DNA of 30,155 nucleotides. Source: CAZUXY01 sp964624235 (GTDB taxonomy: Bacteria; Spirochaetota; UBA4802; UBA5368). Location: the NCBI GenBank assembly GCA_964624235.1, contig CAZUXY010000055.1, forward strand, positions 1 through 30,155, read 5' to 3'. Shown here piece after piece: positions 1 through 8,245 of the stretch. The notes beneath the pieces are model-generated. The model searched no databases. It was not told the origin of the DNA and saw only the letters and a list, made by a program, of their open reading frames with translations. The first letter of the stretch is position 1, and the number at the start of each line of letters is the position of its first letter. Both the position numbers and the translations under genes were made by a program.

Positions 1-73
1 CCAAAGAGAGCATATTCCTTTAGTGCCATCATACGATGACAAAAAACATGTACCGCTCCTCCTTGTACAATCT

Positions 74-98
74 CCCCTCGCCTTTGCAAGGAGAGGGG
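74..98. repeat. Short intergenic hairpin repeat
   Basis: Imperfect palindrome: CCCCTC pairs with GAGGGG, then a g/a mismatch, then CCTT pairs with AAGG around a 3-nt loop. It is followed by a G-rich run. This style of intergenic hairpin often occurs in many copies per genome; only this copy is visible here. No coding sequence is supported in 1-272. Confidence 0.45.
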
Positions 99-135
99 CC
101 GGGGGTGAAGCGACGGCCATGGATGATAATAACTT

Positions 136-218
136 TGTCATTTCGACGACCGGCAGGGAGGAGAAATCTTGTTGTTGCACGACAAGATTCCTCACCCCTT
201 CGGGGATTCGGAATGACA
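136..218. repeat. REP-like imperfect inverted repeat
   Basis: About 83 bp with outer ends tgtcatt and aatgaca. The arms are about 35-40 nt and imperfectly complementary, both carrying a version of gaaatcttgt / gaatcttgtc. It looks like a dispersed palindromic repeat or miniature element relic rather than a terminator, because no T-tract follows. It lies downstream of the minus-strand gene that ends at 273. Confidence 0.5.
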
Positions 219-272
219 CCCCTTCATCATCCCTGAGGGGTTTGAAATAAAAGGCCCATTCACGCCCCGTGT

Positions 273-794
273 TTAATCCGGAGGGAGCTGTTCAACCTTC
301 CCGCCTATCAGCACCGGTTTTACGCCGTACTTCACCCCGTAGCCGCGGTTGCTTTCTATGTAGGCCTCGGTGATCTTCAGCCGGTCCCCGTCGGGGTACT
401 TCTCGCCCTTGGGCAGCAGCACGTAAAACTCGAAGGATTTCTTTCCCTTCTCGATATACTCCATCTTGTGGATGAGCTGGTTCTTGCGCGCCTTGAAGGG
501 CATGCCGGGTTTTGAGGCGACCACAACCTTTGTGGTGCCCTTCACCGTGCCGGTGATGTTCACCCGCTGCCAGGTTTCAATAAAATCCCTCTCGACCATC
601 ATTTCGATCTCATCGCCCTTCTTCTTCTGGTCGATCCACTTCAACACCACCTCGGCCAGATCGACCGCCGGGGCCGATGCTTTGGGTCCGGGTTTCGCGG
701 CCATGCCCCTTCGGGCCTTCTGGCCGAAGCCCGCCGACGCAAGCGCGAACGTTAATGGTATAAGCAGCGATACAACGACAGTACGCGGTTTCAT
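273..794 (-). CDS. Small exported protein of unknown function
   Basis: A 173-residue protein I do not recognise. Residues 1-25 form a clear Sec signal peptide (MKPR, then a hydrophobic run, then an A-S-A-G-F-G-Q cleavage region). A basic, Ala/Pro-rich linker follows to about residue 43, and the rest is a soluble charged domain with many Lys and Glu residues and probable beta strands. The ATG is preceded by a strong AAGGAGGTG ribosome site, so the start is secure. It lies on the same strand downstream of pit, but a terminator at 942-970 and about 200 nt separate them, so it is probably transcribed on its own. The likely location is periplasm or cell surface. Confidence 0.75.
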   Translation of the reverse strand: MKPRTVVVSLLIPLTFALASAGFGQKARRGMAAKPGPKASAPAVDLAEVVLKWIDQKKKGDEIEMMVERDFIETWQRVNITGTVKGTTKVVVASKPGMPFKARKNQLIHKMEYIEKGKKSFEFYVLLPKGEKYPDGDRLKITEAYIESNRGYGVKYGVKPVLIGGKVEQLPPD

Positions 795-941
795 ATATGC
801 ACACCTCCTTGAAATTCAACACCGCCGATACTGAAGGCAGAGACGGGGATCATCGACATGACGGTATCGTGTGGAAAACAGCGTTTCCATTACCTCACGG
901 TTTCCCTGAAAAACAAGTGATTTACGGTAAAAAACCGGCAT

Positions 942-970
942 AAAAAAATCCCCCGGGAGACTCTCGGGGG
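942..970 (-). terminator. Rho-independent terminator after pit
   Basis: Read on the minus strand, a G+C-rich stem (tcccccgagag pairing with cccggggga around a short loop) is followed directly by a run of seven Ts. It begins 22 nt after the pit stop codon and closes the phosphate-transport block. Confidence 0.85.
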
Positions 971-991
971 ACGGGGAGGTACAGTAGGCGG

Positions 992-2125
992 TTACAGTGG
1001 AATAGCGCGTTTGCGATGAATAGCGGCGTTGCCCGAAGCCGTAGTATGTTTTTTAAGTATTTCCTGGCGAGCGGCCGCGGCCGGTGTATACACTTCAATC
1101 TGGAATACGTTCTGTAAAAAGAAGAGGCTTATGAAGGTAATGGTTCCCGCGATCAGGGGGGCCGTGACCCATCCGGCCGCGATCTTGCCCAGTACGGGGA
1201 ACTGGAGCCCCCTTACCCCCTTGACGAACCCTATCCCGATTATGGCGCCGACCACGGCCTGGGTGCTCGAGATGGGGACCAGGGGAATCGACGGCAGGCC
1301 GTGGCCCCTGAGCCACGCCTCCAGGCTCTGTGAAGAGAAAAGAAAAAGGACCAGCGATTCCGCCAGCACCACGATCAGGGCCGTCTCGGGCGAGAGCTTC
1401 TGTATGTCACTCCCCACGGTCTCGATGACCTTGGATGAATAGGTATAGATGCCCACGGCGATGGCGATCCCGCCCAGAAGAAAGAGCTGCTGAACGCCGC
1501 TAAGGCTGAAAAGTCCCATTACGCTGAGGTCGCCGCCGGGGTAGGTGGGCACGAACACGCCCATGACGTTGGCGATATTGTTCGCCCCCAGCGCGAATGA
1601 ACCGAACGCGCCCACGACGACCAGGCCCATGCGCACGTAGGCGTCGAGCCGCAGCAGGTGTATGCCCTTCTTCCCCACGGTTTTTTTCATTATCCAGTAC
1701 AGCACCGCCGCGAAGGTCCCGGCGAGGAAGGGGCAGACGACCCAGGTGGACACGATTTTACCGAACGAATGGTACCCGGTAGGAAAGCCCGAGTACAGGT
1801 TCCACCCCACGATGGCGCCCACTATCGCCTGGGAGGTCGAGACCGGCAGTTTCAGGTAGGTCATCAGGTATACCGTGAAGCCGGTGGCGAAGGTCACCAT
1901 GAAGGCGCCCCCCATGGCGTTGACCGAACCCAGCTGTCCCAGGGTGTGCGACGCGCCGGCGCCGCTGATGACCGACCCCAGTATAACGAAGACCCCGCTG
2001 ATCAGCGCGGCATGCCTGAACTTGATCATCCTGGATCCCACGGCGGTGCCGAAGACGTTGGCGGCGTGGTTCGCGCCCAGGGACCATCCCAGGAACAGGC
2101 CGCTGGTCAGAAAGAGCAAGGTCAT
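992..2125 (-). CDS. pit: PiT-family inorganic phosphate transporter
   Basis: A 377-residue polytopic membrane protein of the PiT family (PF01384), low-affinity phosphate symporters of the inner membrane. The two inverted halves carry the family signatures: GANHAANVFGTAVGSR at residues 17-32 and the second-half equivalent GANNIANVMG near residue 180. The PVSTSQAIVGAIVGWN and PISSTQAVVGAIIGIG segments also match the duplicated P-x-S-[ST]-[ST]-Q-A motif. Length is typical of the short bacterial forms. Its ATG lies 2 nt after the stop of the DUF47 gene, so the two are co-translated, the usual pairing in which DUF47 modulates Pit. A terminator follows. Substrate is very likely phosphate, possibly as a metal-phosphate complex; family and context agree. 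Confidence 0.95.
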   Translation of the reverse strand: MTLLFLTSGLFLGWSLGANHAANVFGTAVGSRMIKFRHAALISGVFVILGSVISGAGASHTLGQLGSVNAMGGAFMVTFATGFTVYLMTYLKLPVSTSQAIVGAIVGWNLYSGFPTGYHSFGKIVSTWVVCPFLAGTFAAVLYWIMKKTVGKKGIHLLRLDAYVRMGLVVVGAFGSFALGANNIANVMGVFVPTYPGGDLSVMGLFSLSGVQQLFLLGGIAIAVGIYTYSSKVIETVGSDIQKLSPETALIVVLAESLVLFLFSSQSLEAWLRGHGLPSIPLVPISSTQAVVGAIIGIGFVKGVRGLQFPVLGKIAAGWVTAPLIAGTITFISLFFLQNVFQIEVYTPAAAARQEILKKHTTASGNAAIHRKRAIPL

Positions 2126-2127
2126 GG

Positions 2128-2772
2128 CTATAGTTCCCTTTTAATGGCGTAAATCGACAGCCGGTCGGCCACCTCTTCGGCGCGGTCCGAGATGGTTTCC
2201 ACATGGAGCGCGAAATAGCGCAGGTGTATCTTGTGGCTCAGTTCCATTTCTGACCTGAAGACGCTTTTCTTCAGCTTGTTGCTTATGCGGTCGGCCTCTT
2301 TTTCGAAGTAATACACCTTGTGCAGGTGGTCGCTGACGAAGCTGACGTTCTTGAAGAACGCCCTGGAGGCGCAGATGACCGAGTCGGCGGCGTTCACCGA
2401 CGCGTCGGCCAGGTTCAGGTATTCGCTGTTGAACTGTTCGGGGATGTCGGGTATCTCGACGTCGAACTGGAAGAGCGTCTTCTTGGCGCTGTCGATGATG
2501 TTGTCCAGGTTCTCGAGCAGTCCCAGCACGTCGCCGCGGTGCTCGGGGATGAGCGAGAAGCGGTAAAGCTCGTCTTCTATTTTTCTTCTCAGCGAATCGG
2601 CCCTGGCCTCGTACTTGTCTATCTGGACCAGCTTGTCGGCGAACTCGTTTTCCTCTTTCATAAGGTAATGCCTCACGCCGTTTCTGAACACGATCATGCC
2701 GAAGCTGATCACGTCCAGGTATTCGTCTATGGCGGCCTCAAGGCCTTTTGCTCTTTTAAACAATATGGTCAT
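2128..2772 (-). CDS. DUF47 family PhoU-like Pit accessory protein
   Basis: A 214-residue, almost entirely helical soluble protein of the DUF47/PhoU_div family (PF01865). Features are the charged helical repeats, the segment LLENLDNIIDSAKKTLFQF near residues 85-103, and a second repeat ending in HVETISDRAEEVADRL, both typical of PhoU-like helical bundles that bind metal clusters. Members are encoded next to PiT transporters and are thought to control their activity. Here the stop codon is separated from the pit ATG by 2 nt. The gap to the upstream DASS gene is 185 nt, so a separate promoter may exist there; that gap contains a short palindrome (ACACGG-ac-CCGTGT at 2843-2856). Confidence 0.92.
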   Translation of the reverse strand: MTILFKRAKGLEAAIDEYLDVISFGMIVFRNGVRHYLMKEENEFADKLVQIDKYEARADSLRRKIEDELYRFSLIPEHRGDVLGLLENLDNIIDSAKKTLFQFDVEIPDIPEQFNSEYLNLADASVNAADSVICASRAFFKNVSFVSDHLHKVYYFEKEADRISNKLKKSVFRSEMELSHKIHLRYFALHVETISDRAEEVADRLSIYAIKREL

Positions 2773-2957
2773 GGTTTTCGTTCCGTACCCGCAGGCGGGC
2801 GCCGTTCATTAATTTCTTTTCTTGTAAAAGTTAAATCCGCTCACACGGACCCGTGTAAAGCATTACTTCACACGCTGCCATAAATACCACTTATGAGATC
2901 ATAACTGGAGGTAATCACCGGGACGGCCCGGCAGGGCAGAAGACACGGTGCGCTGGT

Positions 2958-4565
2958 TCAGAAGATACCCAGCCCGTTCGGGGTTATGCCCATGAACCTG
3001 AAATAGGTCATGGCCATGATGAGGTTCAGCACCCACGCGATGACCATCATGGTGATCCCGTACCTGAAGGTGTCCGACCAGCTGTACTGGTCGGTGACGT
3101 ATAAAAGCGCCGCCGGCTTGCTGTTGAACGGCAGCACGTATACGTGCTCTATCAACAGCGCCATGGGAAACGCGAGGCTCATCACCGGGTACCCGAACTG
3201 GTGGGCCACGCCTATGGCGATGGGGATAAAGAGCATGGTGCGCATGGTCTTAGACTGGAACACCAGGGCGCTGAACATCATGGCGCCGGTGAGTATCACG
3301 TAGAGCACCCAGAAGGGCGTCTGCGCGCCGAAACCCAGGGCGCCGAACACCGCGTTGACGCAGATGGCGGGAAGCCCGGTGGCGTCAAGCCCCGCCCCCA
3401 GCGTGTAGGCCCCGGCGGAAAAGATGAGCAGGTGCCAGGGGATGTCCACCTCGTTCCACTTCACCACCCCGATGCCGGGGGTCAGCGAAACCACCGCCCC
3501 CAGAAAGGCCACCGCGGTGGCGCTGATGCCGTGCCACCGGTCGGTCACCCACAGGAGCAGTACTCCGGCGAAAATCACGATCGCCCTGATCTCATCGAAT
3601 TTTATTTTACCGAGCTTATGGTACTCATCGGTCAGGTAGCGCATGCCCCCTTCGATGCTCGGCGTTCTCTCCCCCGGCGCGAGTGGAAAGAATATCTTTG
3701 TCCCCACGATCCACCCGGCAAACAGCAGGGCGACGCCTATGGGGAAGCCGACCAGCATCCAGTCGGTGAAATAGATGTCGTGCCCCACGGCGGCGCCTAT
3801 AAGGGCGGCGGCCAGCAGGTTCGCGCCCGAACCGGTGACGAAACAGCTGGCCGAGAGGTTTATCTGCAGCAGGTTCTGCAGCACTATGTTCCGCCCGAAA
3901 TTGTTCCTGTGCGCGCCTCCCCTGGCCCCGTACACGGCGGCGATGAGCATGAATATGGGCAGAAGAATGGCCGCCTTCGCGGTGGTCGCCGATATGAAGG
4001 CGGCCAGTATGACGTTGATGACGATGAAACTGATGAATATCGACGAGGCGTTCCTGCCGAACCTGATGATGAACCAGAGTGCGAACCGCCTGGCGATGCC
4101 CGTTTTGACCAGCACCCCCGCGAGCACGAACGACAGGATGTTCAGCCACATGACCTTGTGGCCCAGCTGGTGGTACGCGTCGACCTCGGATAACACCCCG
4201 GTGAGCACCAGGGCGATGATGAGCATGAGCGACGTAAGGTACAGCGGGAGCGCTTCGGTGATCCAGAGGATCAGGGCCGCGGCGAACACGGCCGTCATCG
4301 ACGCGTTCTTCGACGCGAATACCGTGGGACCGACGCTGTCGTAGGCGGCCTTCGCCTTTTTAGTCAGTATGGCGGGATCGATCTGCTGCAGAAATGGAAT
4401 GTCCACGATGAAATTCAAAAGCACGAACACCACGAGCGCCAGCGGCCCGCCGAGCCTGCCGAGCCATAGCTCGAAACGGGACGCAGTCTTCTCGGGCAGC
4501 ATGTTCAGGTGATAACTGCCCATATCCAGGGGATTGTATCCGGGCGCGGCGCTGTTCTGCTTCAT
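2958..4565 (-). CDS. DASS/SLC13-family anion:sodium symporter
   Basis: A 535-residue inner-membrane protein with about a dozen hydrophobic segments after a roughly 45-residue cytoplasmic N-terminus. It matches the divalent anion:Na+ symporter family (Na_sulph_symp/CitMHS-like). Visible signatures are the first-half segment ALPLYLTSLMLIIALVLTGV, the loop SCFVTGSGANLLAAALIG, equivalent to the family's substrate/sodium-binding hairpin, and a late segment VLPFNSKPAALLYV. Family members carry dicarboxylates, sulfate or phosphate. Position between a polyphosphatase-like gene and the Pit/DUF47 pair suggests phosphate or another oxyanion, but the sequence does not fix the substrate. The start codon has a ggag ribosome site upstream. 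Confidence 0.87.
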   Translation of the reverse strand: MKQNSAAPGYNPLDMGSYHLNMLPEKTASRFELWLGRLGGPLALVVFVLLNFIVDIPFLQQIDPAILTKKAKAAYDSVGPTVFASKNASMTAVFAAALILWITEALPLYLTSLMLIIALVLTGVLSEVDAYHQLGHKVMWLNILSFVLAGVLVKTGIARRFALWFIIRFGRNASSIFISFIVINVILAAFISATTAKAAILLPIFMLIAAVYGARGGAHRNNFGRNIVLQNLLQINLSASCFVTGSGANLLAAALIGAAVGHDIYFTDWMLVGFPIGVALLFAGWIVGTKIFFPLAPGERTPSIEGGMRYLTDEYHKLGKIKFDEIRAIVIFAGVLLLWVTDRWHGISATAVAFLGAVVSLTPGIGVVKWNEVDIPWHLLIFSAGAYTLGAGLDATGLPAICVNAVFGALGFGAQTPFWVLYVILTGAMMFSALVFQSKTMRTMLFIPIAIGVAHQFGYPVMSLAFPMALLIEHVYVLPFNSKPAALLYVTDQYSWSDTFRYGITMMVIAWVLNLIMAMTYFRFMGITPNGLGIF

Positions 4566-4667
4566 GGTGCTCTGCTCCAGTCTGTTGATTGTGGTGACGG
4601 TTCCCTGACCGCGGCGGGCGGGGTTTGTATCGTCACCCGGCGGCGGCGTGACCCCTGCAGGTTCGGG

Positions 4668-5786
4668 TTACCGTTCCCCTCCGTTGAAAAACCGCTCCAG
4701 CAGCGGCTGGAGCTTCTTTCTGGAATACGCCTCGTTATCCTGGTCGTAGACGGCAAGCGAATCGGATTTCACGGGCGGGGTGAGGCTGTGCCTGGTCAGT
4801 CCCAGGCCGTGCGTGTTAAGAAACACGGGCAGCCGATCCATCAGATCGCGGTCGCCGGTATAGACGATCATCTCGCGGTGAAACACGGGATGCGTCGAGG
4901 CGTTCATGGCAATGAGCAGGTCCAGGCCGTGTTTCCGCGTATATTCCCTGAAGGCGGTCTCCAGGCGCGCGTCTTTCTTAAGCCATGCGGCGACCGGCAT
5001 AAGGACCGAGCTCACGCCCACCGCGGCGTTCCCCATCTTCCACTGCTTGTAGTCCTTGCGCAGCAGGTCGTTCGAATCGAGCGAGGCGACATTGAACTTT
5101 TCGGCCTGCAGTTTTTCGAAAAGCTTCCCGGTGTCCTCTTTCGCGATCGCCGAGAGACGGCTCACGGCGGCGGCGTCCCGTTCGGTGGCCCTCTTCGCGG
5201 CGGGATCCAGGTTCACCGTGTCGAGGAGTATGGTGCCCAGCAGGAGTTTCGCCGTGCCGGCGTCGAGCATATCGGGCCGCCGTGAAAGGATCTCTTCGGC
5301 GACCAGCGTCGCGCACGACCCGACCGGTTCCACGATGCGCTTTTCGGCCTGGAGAAACAGCCCGCCGTCGTCGTGGTGGTCTATGATCCCGGCCACCGAA
5401 CCGGCCAGGCCCGCCTGTCGCGTCGAGAGGGTGTTATGGTCCACCAGGGTCAGCCGCAGCAGGTTCTTTTCGTGAAAAAGGGCCAGGTCCACCGTGTCGA
5501 TAAACGGCAGCGACGCGGTGTCCACCCCGGTTTCTTTCATCAGATACACGGCCTCGGTTCTCAGTTTAAAGTCGTTCCCGGGGATGTTGATCACCGGCGC
5601 GTAGCGCATCCGCGTATCGGTGCTCGTCAGACGCTGAAAATATGAATAGAGTATCGATGAAACCATTGAGTCCAGGTCGGCCGCTTCGTTGCCCAGCGCT
5701 ATATGGAACGGCGCGTCCGCCGCCGTGCGGTCGCGGTTTTCCGCGATGAATTTGTTCAACAGGTGTACGGAATTTTTCACTGCCAT
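4668..5786 (-). CDS. DHH-family exopolyphosphatase/pyrophosphatase (PPX1/Prune type)
   Basis: A 372-residue cytoplasmic phosphoesterase of DHH subfamily 2. The metal-site motifs appear in order: GNEAADLDSMVSS near residue 31, VDHN near 115, DHHDDGGLF near 135, GSCAT near 152 and LLLGTILLDTVNLD near 180. A C-terminal DHHA2-like domain follows. The roughly 30-residue lead-in before the first motif and the GNExxDLDS form resemble yeast exopolyphosphatase PPX1 and animal Prune more than bacterial family II pyrophosphatase PpaC, which starts directly with a GHxxPDxD motif. Expected activity is metal-dependent release of phosphate from short polyphosphate, or of pyrophosphate. It is first in the minus-strand phosphate block, 102 nt before the DASS gene. 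A cyclic-dinucleotide or nanoRNA phosphodiesterase is a less likely alternative. Confidence 0.82.
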   Translation of the reverse strand: MAVKNSVHLLNKFIAENRDRTAADAPFHIALGNEAADLDSMVSSILYSYFQRLTSTDTRMRYAPVINIPGNDFKLRTEAVYLMKETGVDTASLPFIDTVDLALFHEKNLLRLTLVDHNTLSTRQAGLAGSVAGIIDHHDDGGLFLQAEKRIVEPVGSCATLVAEEILSRRPDMLDAGTAKLLLGTILLDTVNLDPAAKRATERDAAAVSRLSAIAKEDTGKLFEKLQAEKFNVASLDSNDLLRKDYKQWKMGNAAVGVSSVLMPVAAWLKKDARLETAFREYTRKHGLDLLIAMNASTHPVFHREMIVYTGDRDLMDRLPVFLNTHGLGLTRHSLTPPVKSDSLAVYDQDNEAYSRKKLQPLLERFFNGGER

Positions 5787-5891
5787 CAGGTTCTCCGGTA
5801 AAAGTGATCTGTGCCGCGTTGTTCAGGCAAATATACGGCAGCCGGAAGAACATGAGTCAACATGAAAAGAGCTGGTCAGGATAAAATATAA

Positions 5892-5905
5892 TTATACCGG
5901 TATAA
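5892..5905. promoter_or_regulatory. 14-bp perfect palindrome upstream of the phosphate block
   Basis: TTATACCGGTATAA is a perfect palindrome about 105 nt upstream of the minus-strand start at 5786. Read on the minus strand it contains TATAAT, a consensus -10 box, with only a weak -35 match upstream. It may be an operator overlapping the promoter for the PPX1-like/DASS genes. Confidence 0.4.
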
Positions 5906-5981
5906 ATAACCGTTATGCACCGAAAACGCGGCCCATGGCGCGCTTTAACGCGCCTTGTAATGGCGTGCCGGGGCAAGGGTC

Positions 5982-6926
5982 TCAGCCGGCCACGGGCGGT
6001 GTGATATCGCGGATGCCGTGTTCGGGGATGCCGCAGTCATGGACCGCGCCGATCAGATGGATGAGGTTAAGGGCGGGCATGGTGAGACTGTCCCTGTCCC
6101 TGTACACGAGATAATACTGGGCCTCCATCGCGAACCCCGCCACGTTCAGTTCTACGAGTATGCCTTCGTTCAGCTCTCTTTCCACCGCGATCCGGGGCGC
6201 GATGGAGATCCCCACACCGTCGGCGACCGATTTTTTCGTGCTCTCGATATTGCCCAGTTCTATGAGGGAGGGCACAACAATGCCGCATGACTCGAACCAT
6301 TTCTCCACCTGCTCCCTGGTATGGCTCCCCTTCTCGCGGTGTATGAACGGGTACCCGCGTATGTCGCCGATCGCGACGTTCCCTTTCACGGCGAGTTCGT
6401 GGGCCGGGGACGAGATCATGATCAGTTTCTCCGTGTGGATGAGCACCTGGTCGAAATAATCCGGCGTCTCTTCCCGTCCGCGAATGACCGCCAGTTCAAT
6501 CTCTGATTTCAGCAGGAGCTGCAGGATCTCGTGTGAGTTGCCGATGAAATTGTTCATGCGTATCTTCGGGTATTTCTGCACGTAGGCGCGGAGTATATCG
6601 GGGAAGAAATACGCGCCGTACACGGTGGTGGTGCCTATGTTCACCGTGTTCTGTTTTTCCGTCTTCATTTCCTTGAAGGTCGCTTCCATCTCGTCGAGCA
6701 GAACGAAGAGTTTTTCAACGTACCCCAGGAGCAGTTCCCCCTCGGCGGTCAGAAGGATCTCCTTGGTCTTCTTGTCGCGGCGCAGGAGTTTCACGCCCAG
6801 GTCGTTCTCGAGCACCTGTATCTGCGCGCTGATGGCCGGTTGCGTGAGAAAAAGTTTTTTCGCGGCGTTCGTGAAACTCTTCTCGGTGACGACATGATAG
6901 AAGGCTTTCAGGAGTTTAATATTCAT
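5982..6926 (-). CDS. LysR-family transcriptional regulator
   Basis: A 314-residue LTTR. Residues 1-60 form the winged helix-turn-helix: MNIKLLKAFYHVVTEKSF, then NAAKKLFLTQPAISAQIQ as recognition helix region, then LGVKLLRRDKK. A coiled linker helix follows at about 65-90, then a periplasmic-binding-protein-like effector domain with typical segments such as NIGTTTVYGAYFFP and VADGVGISIAPRIAVERE. It resembles the CysB/CbbR-like group; the effector cannot be read from sequence. It is transcribed divergently from the CYTH-porin operon at 7210, with a 283-nt gap containing candidate LTTR boxes, so that operon is its most likely target along with its own gene. A role in phosphate-related regulation is inference. 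Confidence 0.92.
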   Translation of the reverse strand: MNIKLLKAFYHVVTEKSFTNAAKKLFLTQPAISAQIQVLENDLGVKLLRRDKKTKEILLTAEGELLLGYVEKLFVLLDEMEATFKEMKTEKQNTVNIGTTTVYGAYFFPDILRAYVQKYPKIRMNNFIGNSHEILQLLLKSEIELAVIRGREETPDYFDQVLIHTEKLIMISSPAHELAVKGNVAIGDIRGYPFIHREKGSHTREQVEKWFESCGIVVPSLIELGNIESTKKSVADGVGISIAPRIAVERELNEGILVELNVAGFAMEAQYYLVYRDRDSLTMPALNLIHLIGAVHDCGIPEHGIRDITPPVAG

Positions 6927-7096
6927 GGGCGGTTACCGTTTCTCCCGCTTTTGTGTACAATGATATCAAAACCGCGGGGTATGCTGTCAATACTTATATT
7001 CACGCATATCCGGGACGCGGTCGCGGCCTTCCCCTCCGGCGCCACGCGGACACGCCCCTGCACCGCGCATGCCCGCGTTTACACCATAACGATAAT

Positions 7097-7121
7097 TTAT
7101 GAGCACATAATGAGATATTAT
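7097..7121. promoter_or_regulatory. Overlapping candidate LysR-type operator boxes
   Basis: Two overlapping perfect inverted repeats lie in the divergent gap: TTATG-N4-CATAA at 7097-7110 and ATAAT-N5-ATTAT at 7107-7121. Both fit the T-N11-A consensus of LysR-family binding sites. They lie about 90-110 nt upstream of the start at 7210 and about 170-195 nt from the LysR start. Confidence 0.5.
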
Positions 7122-7209
7122 CCGGCGCCGGTCATATTGTATTGACGTCAGGTTGATCGCCGATTACCTCTAGGCACGTACAACAGAACCCACACCAAGG
7201 AGCGCGAAA

Positions 7210-8157
7210 ATGGAATCTTCACGGCGCGGCGGAAAAACGATCATGTTCTTTCTCATACTCGTGTCGGGTATGTGTGTATACCACGCATATGTCAACGCGG
7301 AGAACGCGGATCCCCGATCCATGGTGAATTCCCGCGAATTCAAGATCCTGTTAAAGCCCGAACTTTTCATTAACAGAAACGACGGCTTCGAGAAAGTGCT
7401 CATCTGCGCGAAAGAGGCCGCCAATGAACTGGGAGTAAAGCTGCTCTTCAAACCCAGGGGGGCCATGTATGCCCCCAAATTCCGCAGGATCGTCTTCTAC
7501 GATACGCCCGATTTCTCCCTCAGAAAGAAAGGCTACGCCCTGCGCAAGAGGGTGAAGTATAAAAACCGGAGTTTCCAGGACGATTTCGAACTGATGCTGA
7601 AATTTCGAAACAGCGATCCGTCGGCCGCCGGCAGGGTTGACACGTCCGCCGCGGGGTACCTGGCCTCAGTGTCCAAATTCGAGCAGGATATCGCCGTGGC
7701 GCTCGATCCGAATACCAAAGCCTACGCCATGAAATTCCTCTACTCGCGGTCGACCAAGCTGAAAGACATGCGGGGCGACTTCAGGACGGTTGAGGAATTC
7801 GCGAAGATATTCCCGGCCTTACGCGGTCTGGGGCTTCCCCTGAACACGCCCCTTGCTCCCGTCAGGGGCGTGGATTACCTGGAACTGAAGATAGAGCCCG
7901 CGAAACTCCTTTATTTCGGTGAGGGGCTCACGTGCGAGTTCGACATCAGCATCTGGTACCGGGGCGAAACGAACACGCCCATGATCGCCGAGATATCGTA
8001 TGACTACGAAATTGACGATTACCCCGGGAAGATGAAAAGCGCCGCCGTGGTACTGAGCGAGAAATTCTATATGTCGTTACAGAAAAAACTCAGGGAGAAG
8101 GATTTCCGGCACACCGGCACCACCAAAATGGCTTTTGTCTACGGCACCACCGATTGA
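7210..8157 (+). CDS. Exported CYTH/VTC-like (triphosphate tunnel fold) protein
   Basis: A 315-residue protein. Residues about 9-30 are hydrophobic and end in VNA, a signal peptide or signal anchor, so the domain lies in the periplasm. The remainder shows alternating charged residues typical of the triphosphate-tunnel (CYTH, including VTC4) fold: REFK at 42-45, LRKRVK at 111-116, ELMLKFR at 127-133, YLELKIE at 223-229, CEFD at 242-245 and AEISYDYE at 260-267. In known members, inward-pointing Lys/Arg bind triphosphate and Glu/Asp bind metal. Activity (triphosphatase, polyphosphate binding or synthesis) is undetermined. AAGGAG lies 7 nt before the ATG. It is first in an operon with a phosphate-selective porin. 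Assignment is by motif pattern only. Confidence 0.72.
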   Translation: MESSRRGGKTIMFFLILVSGMCVYHAYVNAENADPRSMVNSREFKILLKPELFINRNDGFEKVLICAKEAANELGVKLLFKPRGAMYAPKFRRIVFYDTPDFSLRKKGYALRKRVKYKNRSFQDDFELMLKFRNSDPSAAGRVDTSAAGYLASVSKFEQDIAVALDPNTKAYAMKFLYSRSTKLKDMRGDFRTVEEFAKIFPALRGLGLPLNTPLAPVRGVDYLELKIEPAKLLYFGEGLTCEFDISIWYRGETNTPMIAEISYDYEIDDYPGKMKSAAVVLSEKFYMSLQKKLREKDFRHTGTTKMAFVYGTTD

Positions 8158-8181
8158 CCGGCGGCGCTTTGTTACGAACAT

Positions 8182-8207
8182 AATTTGTTTGGTGTTACCA
8201 ACAATTT
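8182..8207. promoter_or_regulatory. Imperfect palindrome upstream of the porin gene
   Basis: aatttgtttggt-gtt-accaacaattt is close to an inverted repeat with one unpaired base, in the 88-nt gap between the CYTH-like gene and the porin. It could be an operator or an mRNA hairpin tuning expression of the porin relative to the upstream gene. It is not a match I can assign to a Pho box. Confidence 0.25.
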
Positions 8208-8245
8208 AAGGCTCATCACCAGTATAAAGTAGAAGGAGGATTGAG

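Noticed and set aside
74..218. CRISPR repeat
   Set aside because: Only one copy of each hairpin, with no regular spacers.
3144..4193. 349-codon plus-strand frame opposite the DASS transporter
   Set aside because: Low-complexity His/Gly/Arg/Pro-rich translation, typical of an antisense shadow. The membrane protein on the other strand is certain.
5982..6926. LysR gene as the missing ptxE phosphite regulator
   Set aside because: It is over 9 kb away, divergent from a different operon with its own candidate boxes. Sequence alone gives no evidence for a ptx link.
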